A DNA stretch of 64,000 nucleotides from Streptacidiphilus jeojiense. Lineage in GTDB: Bacteria > Actinomycetota > Actinomycetes > Streptomycetales > Streptomycetaceae. The stretch is from positions 1-64,000 of the forward strand of contig NZ_JOEH01000013.1 of assembly GCF_000719095.1 (NCBI RefSeq), written 5' to 3'. Under the pieces are notes generated by a model, which did no database searches, had not been told where the DNA came from, and was given only the letters and a program-made list of their open reading frames with translations. How positions within the stretch are numbered: position 1 is the stretch's first letter; each line of letters starts with the position of its first letter. Made by a program: the position numbers and the translations under genes. Shown piece after piece: positions 7,345-15,820 of this stretch.

Positions 7345-9225
7345 TCACGCCGCCGGCTCCAGGGTGCTGTCCCGGGAGACCAGGGCCGCGTAGTGGCCGC
7401 CCAGGGCGAGCAGCTCGTCGTGGGTGCCGTGCTCGGCAATCCGGCCCTCGTCCAGGACCACGATCTGGTCGGCGTCGCGGACCGTGGACAGCCGGTGGGC
7501 GATGGTGATGGTGGTGCGGCCGGCCGAGAGGGTGTCCAGCGCCTGCTGGACGGCCTGCTCGGTCTGGGTGTCCAGGGCGCTGGTGGCCTCGTCCAGGACC
7601 AGTACCGGCGGGTCGCGCAGGATGGTGCGGGCGATGGCCAGCCGCTGCTTCTCGCCGCCGGAGAAGCGGTAGCCGCGCTCGCCGACCATCGTCTCGTAGC
7701 CGTCCGGCAGCGAGGCGATGTGGTCGTGGATCTGGGCCGCGCGGGCCGCCTCGTACAGCTCCTCGTCGGTGGCGTCGGGCTTGGCGAAGCGCAGGTTGTC
7801 CGCGACCGAGGCGTGGAACAGGTAGGTCTCCTGGGAGACCACGCCGACGGTCTCGGCCAGCGAGGCGAAGCTGAGGTCGCGCACGTCGGTGCCGTCGATC
7901 AGCACCCGGCCCGAGGTCACGTCGTAGAGCCGGGGGACCAGGTAGCTGAGGGTGGTCTTGCCTGAGCCGGTCTCGCCGACGACGGCCAGGCTGGTGCCGG
8001 CCGGGACGGTGAGCTCGATGTCGTCCAGGGTGGGTCGGGTCCCGCTGCCGGGCTCGTAGCTGAAGCCCACGTGGTCGAAGCGGACCTCGCCGGCGCCCGA
8101 GCTGCGGGTGACCGGGTCGGGGCGTTCGGTGATGTCCGGGACCAGGTCCAGGTACTCGAAGATCCGCTGGAACAGCGCCAGCGAGACCTGCACCGCGACG
8201 CCGACCTGGAGCAGCTGCACGGTGGGCCGGAACAGGCTCTGCTGCAGCGAGGTGAAGGCGACCAGGGTGCCGATGGACACCGCGGTGGTGTGGCCGGAGC
8301 CGCTGGTCAGGCCGGCCGCCCAGTAGATCACCGCGGGCATCGCGGCCATCACGATCTGGATGGTGGACTGCCGCCAGCGGCCCGCCATGTCGGCGCGGAC
8401 CTCCAGGTCGGCCAGGGCGTCGGACTCGCGGGCGAACTCGTCGCTGAGGCCGCGGGAGCGGCCCATAGTGCGGCCGAGCAGGATGCCGCTGACGGACAGC
8501 GACTCCTGCATGATCGAGGAGATCGCCGCGAGCTGCTTCTGCCGCTCGGTGGCGATCTTGCGGCGCTCGTTGCCGACCCGCCGGCTGATCCAGACGAACA
8601 GCGGGAGCAGCAGCAGCGAGACGATGGTGAGCTTCCAGTCCAGGGCCACCATGGCGACCACGGTGGCGACCACCGTGGTGAGGCTGGAGACCAGCGCGGT
8701 CGCGGTGCTGGTCACGGTGGACTGCATGCCGCCGATGTCATTGGCGATCCGGGACTGCACCTCGCCGGTGCGGGTGCGGGTGAAGAAGGCCAGCGGCATC
8801 CGCTGCAGATGGGCGTAGACGCTGGTGCGCAGGTCGTGCATGACCCGCTGGCCGACGCTGGTGCTGAGGTAGGTCTGCAGCACGTTGAAGACGGAGTTGG
8901 CGACCGCGACCGCGATCATGCCGAGGGCCAGCAGGCTCAGCAGGCCGGTGCGGCCCTGCGGGATGGCGGTGTCGAGGACGGCGCGCAGCAGGAACGGCGA
9001 GGCCACCGAGACCAGCGAGGAGAGGCCGACGAACGCGCCGACGGCGATCAGCTTCCCGCGGTAGGGGCGGAACAGGCGCAGGATGCGGCGCAGCTGCACG
9101 GGTGCTTTGGGGGCGCCCGGCTTGCGGGCGGGTGGAGTCCAGTCGGGACCTGGGGTGCGCATGGGCGGCTCCGGGAAGTAGGGAGGACGGGCTTGCTTCC
9201 TCCCGTCCAACGGAGCATAGCTCAT
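7345..9225 (-). CDS. ABC transporter, fused permease and ATP-binding half-transporter
   Basis: 626 residues. An extended proline-rich N-terminus (to about 45) precedes six transmembrane helices of an ABC exporter type 1 domain (about 50-340). The nucleotide-binding domain (about 370-610) has Walker A GETGSGKTTLS, signature FSGGEKQRLAIA, Walker B VLVLDEATSALD and the switch histidine IAHRLSTV. It would work as a homodimer or with a partner encoded elsewhere, exporting a lipid, peptide or drug. Its stop faces the kinase stop 52 bases away, so the two are convergent. Confidence 0.92.
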   Translation of the reverse strand: MSYAPLDGRKQARPPYFPEPPMRTPGPDWTPPARKPGAPKAPVQLRRILRLFRPYRGKLIAVGAFVGLSSLVSVASPFLLRAVLDTAIPQGRTGLLSLLALGMIAVAVANSVFNVLQTYLSTSVGQRVMHDLRTSVYAHLQRMPLAFFTRTRTGEVQSRIANDIGGMQSTVTSTATALVSSLTTVVATVVAMVALDWKLTIVSLLLLPLFVWISRRVGNERRKIATERQKQLAAISSIMQESLSVSGILLGRTMGRSRGLSDEFARESDALADLEVRADMAGRWRQSTIQIVMAAMPAVIYWAAGLTSGSGHTTAVSIGTLVAFTSLQQSLFRPTVQLLQVGVAVQVSLALFQRIFEYLDLVPDITERPDPVTRSSGAGEVRFDHVGFSYEPGSGTRPTLDDIELTVPAGTSLAVVGETGSGKTTLSYLVPRLYDVTSGRVLIDGTDVRDLSFASLAETVGVVSQETYLFHASVADNLRFAKPDATDEELYEAARAAQIHDHIASLPDGYETMVGERGYRFSGGEKQRLAIARTILRDPPVLVLDEATSALDTQTEQAVQQALDTLSAGRTTITIAHRLSTVRDADQIVVLDEGRIAEHGTHDELLALGGHYAALVSRDSTLEPAA

Positions 9226-9297
9226 CTTTATTCCGGCTAATAGTGAGTTAGGCTCAGTGATGCCTCCGGTGGAACCCGGCGGTTGCCGGAAGGGGGT

Positions 9298-9325
9298 GGA
9301 GAGCGCTCTCCGGTTCTGTTATAAA
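9298..9325 (+). promoter_or_regulatory. LacI-type operator and -10 box of the LacI gene
   Basis: GGAGAGCGCTCTCC (9298-9311) is a perfect 14-bp palindrome with the central CG of LacI-family sites. TATAAA at 9320-9325 is a good -10 whose predicted start point falls on the ATG at 9332. The regulator mRNA is therefore probably leaderless, which fits the absence of a ribosome binding site. The palindrome lies over the -35 position, consistent with autorepression. Confidence 0.65.
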
Positions 9326-9331
9326 CACGGC

Positions 9332-10384
9332 ATGGACGAGCCCCGCAGCGCCGCCGCCGGAACCGCTCCGACTCTGGAGGACGTGGCCAGGGTGGCCGGT
9401 GTCTCCCGGGCCACGGTCTCCAGGGTGGTCAACCGCACCCGCAATGTCGACCCCGCGATCCAGGAGACGGTGCGTCAGGCCGTCGCCGCGGTGGGCTACG
9501 TGCCCAACGGCGCGGCCCGCTCGCTGATCACCCGGCGGAGCGGATCGGTGGCGCTGGTGGCCTCCGGCGCGGGGGAGGGGCAGGAGGAGGAGTTCCGCAC
9601 CCGGTTCTTCACCGACCCCTTCTTCAGCCGGGTGGTCAACGGGGTGATGGGCTTCCTGCGGCCGCGCGGGATGCACCCGGTGCTGATGCTGGCCGAGACC
9701 GAGGAGGCCAGGGCGGAGGTCATCGCCTATCTGCGGCAGCGCAGCGCGGACGGGGCGCTGGTGGTCTCCACCCACGCCGACGACCCGCTGCCGGAGCAGC
9801 TGGTGGCGGCCGGCCTGCCCGCGGTGCTCTTCGCCCGGCCGGCCCGGCCGGTCCCGATCGGCTTCGTGGACCTGGCGCACCAGGAGGGCGCTCGGCTGGC
9901 CGCCGACCGGCTGGTCGGCCAGGGCTGCCGGCGGGTGGCGGTGATCTCCGGGCCGCTGGACATCCGGGCGGCGCGGGAGCGCCAGGACGGCTTCCTGGAG
10001 GCGATGGCCCGGCACGGCGAGCCGCTGGTGCCGACGGCCGAGGGGAACTTCACCCAGGCCAGCGGGGAGGCCGCGATGCAGCGGCTGCTGCTGGAACGGC
10101 CGGACCTGGACGGGGTGTTCGCCGCCAACGACCTGATGGCGCAGGGGGCGCTGCACATCCTGCGCGAGCACGGGCGGCGGGTTCCTGAGGACGTCCGGGT
10201 GGTCGGCTTCGACGACAGCAGCGCAGCGGTGGCCAGCCGCCCGGCGCTGACCACGGTGCGGCAGCCGGTGGAGGAAATGGCGGCGGAGATGGCGCGGCTG
10301 CTGCTGGACCGGATCGAGGGGCGGGCGGACGGGCCGAGGTCGGCGGTGTTCGACCCGGTGCTGGTGGTGCGGCAGTCCGGCTGA
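9332..10384 (+). CDS. LacI-family transcriptional regulator
   Basis: 350 residues. The N-terminal HTH, PTLEDVARVAGVSRATVSRVVN, is canonical, followed by the hinge helix VGYVPNGAARSLITRRS. A periplasmic-binding-protein-like effector domain fills about residues 70-345, with NDLMAQGALHILREHG and VVGFDDS typical of the family. The same palindrome occurs before this gene and three more times before the downstream secreted glucanase (10719), so it most likely represses that gene and itself until an oligosaccharide binds. The CebR-like site suggests a beta-glucan oligosaccharide inducer; this is inference. Confidence 0.9.
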   Translation: MDEPRSAAAGTAPTLEDVARVAGVSRATVSRVVNRTRNVDPAIQETVRQAVAAVGYVPNGAARSLITRRSGSVALVASGAGEGQEEEFRTRFFTDPFFSRVVNGVMGFLRPRGMHPVLMLAETEEARAEVIAYLRQRSADGALVVSTHADDPLPEQLVAAGLPAVLFARPARPVPIGFVDLAHQEGARLAADRLVGQGCRRVAVISGPLDIRAARERQDGFLEAMARHGEPLVPTAEGNFTQASGEAAMQRLLLERPDLDGVFAANDLMAQGALHILREHGRRVPEDVRVVGFDDSSAAVASRPALTTVRQPVEEMAAEMARLLLDRIEGRADGPRSAVFDPVLVVRQSG

Positions 10385-10470
10385 GTGGCTGGGTGGAACC
10401 GCTGGTCGGAGGGCCCGCCCTCCGCTCCGGGCGGGGAGGCACCCCCGCCCGGAGCGTCCTCCAAGGGAAT

Positions 10471-10484
10471 GGAGAGCGCTCTCC
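10471..10484 (+). promoter_or_regulatory. LacI-type operator copy, upstream of the glucanase
   Basis: GGAGAGCGCTCTCC, identical to the copy at 9298-9311. It lies 87 bases after the regulator stop and about 186 bases upstream of the tandem pair at 10657-10685, a distance that would allow DNA looping. Confidence 0.65.
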
Positions 10485-10617
10485 ATCCGGCTCAAGATTC
10501 CGTATTCCGGTGCGGTCCGTCAAGGGCTGTGACACGGTTGCCGTGTCCTGAATGTCTGCTAATGCAGCCAGTTATGACGGCCGCTCAGTACCGGAACACC
10601 CTCTTCTGACAAAACTC

Positions 10618-10685
10618 TTGACGACCGTGAAACAAGAGCGCAACCATCGCCCGATGGGAGAGCGCTCTCTGGGTGAGCGCTCTCC
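10618..10685 (+). promoter_or_regulatory. Probable glucanase promoter with two tandem LacI-type operators
   Basis: A -35-like TTGACG (10618-10623) is followed after 17-18 bases by a weak -10 (around 10641-10647). Immediately downstream lie GGAGAGCGCTCTCT (10657-10670) and GGTGAGCGCTCTCC (10672-10685), whose centres are 15 bp apart. Both cover the expected transcription start, the usual repressing position. The glucanase ATG is at 10719, preceded by CAGGAGTCCTC. Confidence 0.6.
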
Positions 10686-10718
10686 GAACCTCAGACCCGC
10701 CCCCTGTCAGGAGTCCTC

Positions 10719-13700
10719 ATGGGAGCCCCACCCCTAGGTTCCGCGCGCACCGTGCTGAGAACGGCGGCGCTGGCCGTCGTCGCGCTCTCGCTGTTCTTCT
10801 ACGCCCTGGTCGCTGGGCCGATCACGGCCCGTGCGGCCGACACCCTGCTCTCCCAGGGCAAGCCGGCCACCTCGTCGTCCACCGAGACCACCGGCGCCGG
10901 GCTGGCCGCGGCCAACGCCGTGGACGGCAACACCGGCACCCGCTGGGCCAGCGCCTGGAGCGACCCGCAGTGGCTGCAGGTCGACCTCGGCAGCAGCTAC
11001 AGCATCGACAAGGTCGTCCTGAACTGGGAGAACTACGCGACCGCGTACCAGATCCAGGTCTCGAACGACGGCAGCAACTGGACCAGCATCTACTCCACCA
11101 CCACCGGTGCCGGCGGCACCGAGACCCTGAACGTCAGCGGCACCGGCCGCTACGTCCGGATGTACGGGACGGTGCGGGAGAACGGCTACGGCTACTCGCT
11201 GTGGGAGTTCCAGGTGTACGGCCTGGCCTCCTCGGCGACCCCGACGCCGACCGCCACGCCCACGCCGACCCCGACGCCCACGCCGACCGCCACCGGGACC
11301 ACCCCGCCCGGCAACTGGACCACCGTCTGGAGCGACAACTTCGCCGGCGGCTCCGGCAGCGCGCCCTCCTCGGCCAACTGGATCACCGACACCGGCACCC
11401 AGTACCAGAACGGCTCGGCCAACTGGGGCACCGGCGAGGTCGAGACGGACACCAACAGCGCCGCCAACGTCGCGGTCGACGGCAGCGGCCACCTCAACCT
11501 CACCGCGGTCAGGGACGGCAGCGGCAACTGGACCTCGGGCCGGGTGGAGACCCAGCGCAGCGACTTCGCCGCGCCCGCCGGCGGCCAGCTGATGATCTCC
11601 GCCTCCGTCAAGCAGCCCAACCCGGCCAACGGGCTGGGCTACTGGCCCGCCTTCAAGGCGGTCGGCGCCCAGTACCGCAGCGACATGACCACCTGGCCGC
11701 AGATGGGCGAGAGCGACATCCTGGAGGACGTCAACGGCCGCAGCCAGCTCTCGGCGACGCTGCACTGCGGGACCGCGCCCAACGGCAACTGCAACGAGTA
11801 CAACGGCATGACCAGCGGACTGGCCAGCTGCACCAACTGCCAGACCGGGTACCACACCTACACCGAGATCATCGACCGCACCCAGTCGGACGAGCAGATC
11901 CGCTACTACCTGGACAACCAGCAGGTGTGGCAGGTCAACGAGTCCCAGGTCGGCGTCGCCACCTGGCAGGCGGCCGTGGACCACGGCTTCTACCTGGTCG
12001 CCGACCTGGCCATCGGCGGCTCCTACCCCAACGCGGTCTGCGGCTGCACCTCGCCCAGCAGCGCCACCAGTTCCGGCGGCACGCTGAGCATCGGCGCGGT
12101 CACGGTGTCCACCACCACCGGCACCCCGCCCACCCCGCTGACCGACCCGGCGGTGCCGACCGGCGCCAGCAACGTCCACGTCACCGGCTCGCAGGGGAAC
12201 TGGCAGCTCAGTGTCAACGGGGCGCCGTACCAGGTCAAGGGCGTCACCTGGGGCCCGTCCACGGACACCGCCGCCGCCCATATGCGGGACCTGAAGTCAC
12301 TGGGCGTCAACACCGTCCGCACCTGGGGCACCGACGGCACCACCCAGCCGCTGCTGGACGCGGCCGCAGCGTACGGGGTCAAGGTGATCAACGGCTTCTG
12401 GCTGAATCAGGGCGCCGACTACGTCAATGACACCGCGTACAAGACCAGCACCCTCAACTCCATCGTGGCCTGGGTCAACGCCTACAAGAACGACCCGGCG
12501 GTGCTGATGTGGGACGTCGGCAACGAGGTGATCCTGACCACCCAGGACCACTACACCGGCGCCGCGGTCGAGCAGCAGCGGATCGCCTACGCCCAGTACG
12601 TGGAGCAGATCGTCCAGGCCATCCACGCGGCCGACCCCAACCACCCGGTGACCTCGACCGACGCCTACACCGGCGCCTGGCCGTACTACAAGCAGTACAC
12701 CCCGGACCTGGACCTCTACGCCGTCAACTCCTACGGCGCGGTGTGCAGCGTCAAGACCGACTGGGTCAACGGCGGTTACACCAAGCCCTACATCGTCACC
12801 GAGTCCGGCGACTCCGGGGAGTGGGAGGTCCCCAACGACGCCAACGGCGTGCCCACCCAGCCCACCGACGTGCAGATGCGGGACGGCTACACCAGCGCCT
12901 GGAACTGCATCTCCGGCCACACCGGGGTCTCCTTCGGCGGGACCCTGTTCAACTACGGCCAGGAGAACGACTTCGGCGGCATCTGGTTCAACCTGATCCC
13001 GGAGGCCTGGAAGCGGCTGGCCTACTACGCGGTGGCCAAGGACTACGGCGGCACCCCGCAGCAGAACACCCCGCCGGTGATCAGCAGCATGACGCTGAGC
13101 AACACCACCGCGGTGCCGTCCGGCGGCACCTTCACCGTCAACGCCAACGCCACCGACCCGGACGGCGACCTGATCCGCTACAACCTGATGTACACCAGCA
13201 AGTACGTGGACGGCGGCACCGGGCTGCAGCAGGTGACCTTCACCCAGACCGGCAACGGGCAGTTCACCGCCACCGCGCCGAAGACCCTGGGCGTCTGGAA
13301 GGTCTACGTCTACGCCTACGACGGCCACGGCAACGTCGGGGTGGAGACCCGCTCGTTCAAGGTGGTCGCGCCGCCGGTGAGCGGGACCGACGTGGCCAAG
13401 GGCAAGCCCACCACGGCCTCCTCCTTCCAGACCGCCAACGGCAACTTCACCCCCGGCCAGGCCACCGACGGTGACTGGACCACCCGTTGGGCCAGCAACT
13501 GGGACGACGCCGAGTGGCTGCAGGTGGACCTCGGCCAGACCACGGCGATCCACCACGTCCAACTCGGCTGGGAGGCCGCGTACGGCAAGGCGTACCAGGT
13601 CCAGGTGTCCAACGACGGCACCAACTGGACCACGGTCTACTCCACCACCACGGGCACCGGCGGCGTCGACGACTTCGACGTCTCCGGGTCGGGCCGCTAC

Positions 13701-13772
13701 GTGCGGCTGAACCTCACCCAGCGCGGCAGCGCCTACGGCTACTCGCTGTACGAGTTCGGCGTCTACGCCTGA
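10719..13772 (+). CDS. Secreted multidomain glycoside hydrolase: discoidin-GH16-TIM barrel-Ig-discoidin
   Basis: 1017 residues. A signal peptide (about 1-40) is followed by an F5/8-type C (CBM32-like) module (about 45-170), a Pro-Thr linker (about 173-195), a GH16 domain with the ExDxxE catalytic motif ESDILE (Glu331, Asp333, Glu336), then a clan GH-A TIM barrel starting LSVNGAPYQVKGVTWGP with acid/base Glu603 in DVGNEV and nucleophile Glu695 in IVTESGDSG. An Ig-like domain (about 785-880) and a second F5/8 module end the protein. It should attack beta-glucan outside the cell with two active sites. The TIM barrel could be GH2-, GH5- or GH72-like. Control is by the LacI sites upstream. Confidence 0.85.
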   Translation: MGAPPLGSARTVLRTAALAVVALSLFFYALVAGPITARAADTLLSQGKPATSSSTETTGAGLAAANAVDGNTGTRWASAWSDPQWLQVDLGSSYSIDKVVLNWENYATAYQIQVSNDGSNWTSIYSTTTGAGGTETLNVSGTGRYVRMYGTVRENGYGYSLWEFQVYGLASSATPTPTATPTPTPTPTPTATGTTPPGNWTTVWSDNFAGGSGSAPSSANWITDTGTQYQNGSANWGTGEVETDTNSAANVAVDGSGHLNLTAVRDGSGNWTSGRVETQRSDFAAPAGGQLMISASVKQPNPANGLGYWPAFKAVGAQYRSDMTTWPQMGESDILEDVNGRSQLSATLHCGTAPNGNCNEYNGMTSGLASCTNCQTGYHTYTEIIDRTQSDEQIRYYLDNQQVWQVNESQVGVATWQAAVDHGFYLVADLAIGGSYPNAVCGCTSPSSATSSGGTLSIGAVTVSTTTGTPPTPLTDPAVPTGASNVHVTGSQGNWQLSVNGAPYQVKGVTWGPSTDTAAAHMRDLKSLGVNTVRTWGTDGTTQPLLDAAAAYGVKVINGFWLNQGADYVNDTAYKTSTLNSIVAWVNAYKNDPAVLMWDVGNEVILTTQDHYTGAAVEQQRIAYAQYVEQIVQAIHAADPNHPVTSTDAYTGAWPYYKQYTPDLDLYAVNSYGAVCSVKTDWVNGGYTKPYIVTESGDSGEWEVPNDANGVPTQPTDVQMRDGYTSAWNCISGHTGVSFGGTLFNYGQENDFGGIWFNLIPEAWKRLAYYAVAKDYGGTPQQNTPPVISSMTLSNTTAVPSGGTFTVNANATDPDGDLIRYNLMYTSKYVDGGTGLQQVTFTQTGNGQFTATAPKTLGVWKVYVYAYDGHGNVGVETRSFKVVAPPVSGTDVAKGKPTTASSFQTANGNFTPGQATDGDWTTRWASNWDDAEWLQVDLGQTTAIHHVQLGWEAAYGKAYQVQVSNDGTNWTTVYSTTTGTGGVDDFDVSGSGRYVRLNLTQRGSAYGYSLYEFGVYA
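10937..10973 (+). repeat. 37-bp block identical to 14047-14083 in the neighbouring gene
   Basis: The block encodes TRWASAWSDPQW in the first discoidin-like module. The same 37 bases occur without a mismatch at 14047-14083 in the corresponding module of the DUF1996 gene, while flanking codons differ. This suggests recent module shuffling or gene conversion between the two genes. Confidence 0.7.
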
Positions 13773-13819
13773 GGCAGGCGCTGCGGCTGCGATACCAACC
13801 CACCCACCAGGAGGTCTTC

Positions 13820-15229
13820 ATGAAAGTCCGTCACCGGACCCGCTCCGGGTCCAGGCGGCTGCCGCCGCGCAGGACGGCGCTGCCCGTCGTGCTCGCGCTG
13901 CTGCTGTCGCTGATCGGCCTCGGCGCCTCGATGGCCGGGGCCAGCGCGGCCACCGGGACGCTGATCTCGCAGTCGCGTCCGGTCGTCGCCTCGTCGCTGG
14001 AGAGCGCCAACTTCCCGGCCGGCGCGGTCGTCGACGGCGACCCGACCACCCGCTGGGCCAGCGCCTGGAGCGACCCGCAGTGGATCCAGATCGACCTGGG
14101 CGGCACCGCCACCGTCAACCAGGTCGAACTGGACTGGGAGGCGGCGTACGCCAGCGCCTACCAGATCCAGACCTCGCCGGACGCCAGCACCTGGACGTCG
14201 ATCTACTCGACGACCACCAGCACCGGCGGCAACCAGGTGCTGAACGTCAGCGGGACCGGACGCTACATCAGGATGCTGGCCACCGCGCGCGGCACCCAGT
14301 ACGGCTACTCGCTCTACGAGTTCAAGGTGTACGGCTCGGTGACGCTCAGCGGCACCGGCTACGTCCTCGCTGACCCGCCGGTCACCGGGGTCACCCCGTC
14401 CACCTATGTGCCGCCGAACGCGTACTTCCACGAGTTCCAGGCGCAGTGCAGTGCCAACCACGTGCTCCCGGACGACCCGATCGTCTTCCCCGGGCAGCCC
14501 GGCGCCTCGCACCTGCACACCTTCATGGGCAACACCAGCACCAATGCGGCCACCACCGAGGCCTCGCTGCAGGCCGGCGGCACCACCTGCATGGCGCCCG
14601 GTGACAAGTCCGGCTACTGGATGCCGACCCTGCTCAACGGGACGACCCAGGTCCTGCCGGTCGGCACCCAGACCATCTACTACAAGTCAGGAGTGATCGA
14701 CTACACCAGCGTCCGGCCGTTCCCGACCGGGCTGCGCTTCCTGGTCGGCAGCCCGGCTGCGACCGCCACCCAGTTCTCCACCGACCCCGGCTGGGTCTCC
14801 GGCTGGGAGTGCGGCAACAGCTACGGGAACATCGACATCCCGCCGAGCTGCCCGGCCGGCAGCGAGCTGGATATCCGCTACCAGGCTCCCAGTTGCTGGG
14901 ACGGGATCCACCTGGACACCCCGGACCACAAGAGCCACATGGCCTACCCGATCAACGGCGTCTGCCCGGCCGACCACCCGGTCGCCGTGCCGATGATCGA
15001 GTTCAAGATGGCCTTCCCGGTGAACGGCGACATGTCGCAGGTGCACCTGTCCAGCGGTCGCGGATTCTCCTTCCACTACGACTTCTACAACGGATGGGAC
15101 ACCGCGACCCTGGCCGCGATGGTCACCCACTGCATCGTCGGCGGACTGCAGTGCGACGACCGCGGCTACGACCAGAACCAGCCGCAGAAGGGCGCGGTAC
15201 TGAACGACCAGTACATGCTCCCTTCCTGA
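13820..15229 (+). CDS. Secreted DUF1996 protein with N-terminal discoidin-like module
   Basis: 469 residues from ATG 13820, with a strong AGGAGG six bases upstream. The signal peptide (about 1-43, VVLALLLSLIGLGASMAGASA) is followed by an F5/8-type C carbohydrate-binding module (about 45-170) closely related to those of the upstream glucanase. A DUF1996 domain (about 195-465) has HEFQAQCSANHVLPDDPIVFPG, HLHTFMGN and conserved cysteines. DUF1996 is found in fungal and actinobacterial secreted proteins; no reaction is established. It begins 47 bases after the glucanase, so co-transcription under the LacI sites is likely, pointing to a role in polysaccharide binding or breakdown. Confidence 0.85.
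   Translation: MKVRHRTRSGSRRLPPRRTALPVVLALLLSLIGLGASMAGASAATGTLISQSRPVVASSLESANFPAGAVVDGDPTTRWASAWSDPQWIQIDLGGTATVNQVELDWEAAYASAYQIQTSPDASTWTSIYSTTTSTGGNQVLNVSGTGRYIRMLATARGTQYGYSLYEFKVYGSVTLSGTGYVLADPPVTGVTPSTYVPPNAYFHEFQAQCSANHVLPDDPIVFPGQPGASHLHTFMGNTSTNAATTEASLQAGGTTCMAPGDKSGYWMPTLLNGTTQVLPVGTQTIYYKSGVIDYTSVRPFPTGLRFLVGSPAATATQFSTDPGWVSGWECGNSYGNIDIPPSCPAGSELDIRYQAPSCWDGIHLDTPDHKSHMAYPINGVCPADHPVAVPMIEFKMAFPVNGDMSQVHLSSGRGFSFHYDFYNGWDTATLAAMVTHCIVGGLQCDDRGYDQNQPQKGAVLNDQYMLPS
14047..14083 (+). repeat. 37-bp block identical to 10937-10973
   Basis: Second copy of the exact repeat inside the discoidin-like module of the DUF1996 gene; see the copy at 10937. Confidence 0.7.
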
Positions 15230-15269
15230 CGAACCGACAGTAGTTGTGCCCCCACTGGGAGGAACCGGC

Positions 15270-15806
15270 ATGAACCGACGAACGGGCCACCTGGTGGGGG
15301 CCGCCCTGCTGTTGCTCACCGTGGCGGGGTGCGCTTCGGCGCGCCCCGCCACATCCGCGACGCCCTCGGCTTCGGCCGTGGCGGGACCCTCCTCCGCAGC
15401 CAGGATCGTCTGCGCGACCGAGGCCCAGGAGGACATCTCGGGCGCCCTCGGTACCGACACTACCGAACCGGTCAGCCCCACCTGGAAGGACCGGCTCTAC
15501 TCCTGCCGCTACGTCTACCGCGACGGCTCCATGCTGCTCTCGGTCAAGGACCTGCCGGACGGCGCCGCCACCCGGGCCTGGTTCGACGGCCTGAGGCAGG
15601 CGGCCCCCGGCGCCACCCCGCTCACCGGCCTGGGCGACGCGGCCTTCGCCGAGCCGGACGGGACGGTGGTGCTCCGCAAGGACGCCACCGTGCTCACCGT
15701 GGACGTCAGCGCGCTCCCGCCCACCTTCGGCAAGCCGGTCCGGCCGCGCGCGTCGGCGGCCAGGACCGTCGCCACCACGGTGCTGATCTGCTGGAAGGAG
15801 GGGTAG
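15270..15806 (+). CDS. Putative secreted lipoprotein, unknown function
   Basis: 178 residues from ATG 15270, with GGGAGGA upstream. The signal peptide ends with the lipobox LTVAGC, then a Ser/Ala/Thr/Pro linker and a domain of about 130 residues with three further cysteines (IVCATEAQ, YSCRYVY, LICWKEG). This architecture resembles small DUF3558-like actinobacterial lipoproteins. It lies 40 bases behind the DUF1996 gene and may belong to the same transcript. Confidence 0.7.
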   Translation: MNRRTGHLVGAALLLLTVAGCASARPATSATPSASAVAGPSSAARIVCATEAQEDISGALGTDTTEPVSPTWKDRLYSCRYVYRDGSMLLSVKDLPDGAATRAWFDGLRQAAPGATPLTGLGDAAFAEPDGTVVLRKDATVLTVDVSALPPTFGKPVRPRASAARTVATTVLICWKEG

Positions 15807-15820
15807 CGGATGACGGTCGG

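Noticed and set aside
10673..12430. Long alternative forward frame over the glucanase gene
   Set aside because: Arg/His/Pro-rich product without domains; the frame at 10719-13772 has the signal peptide and catalytic motifs.
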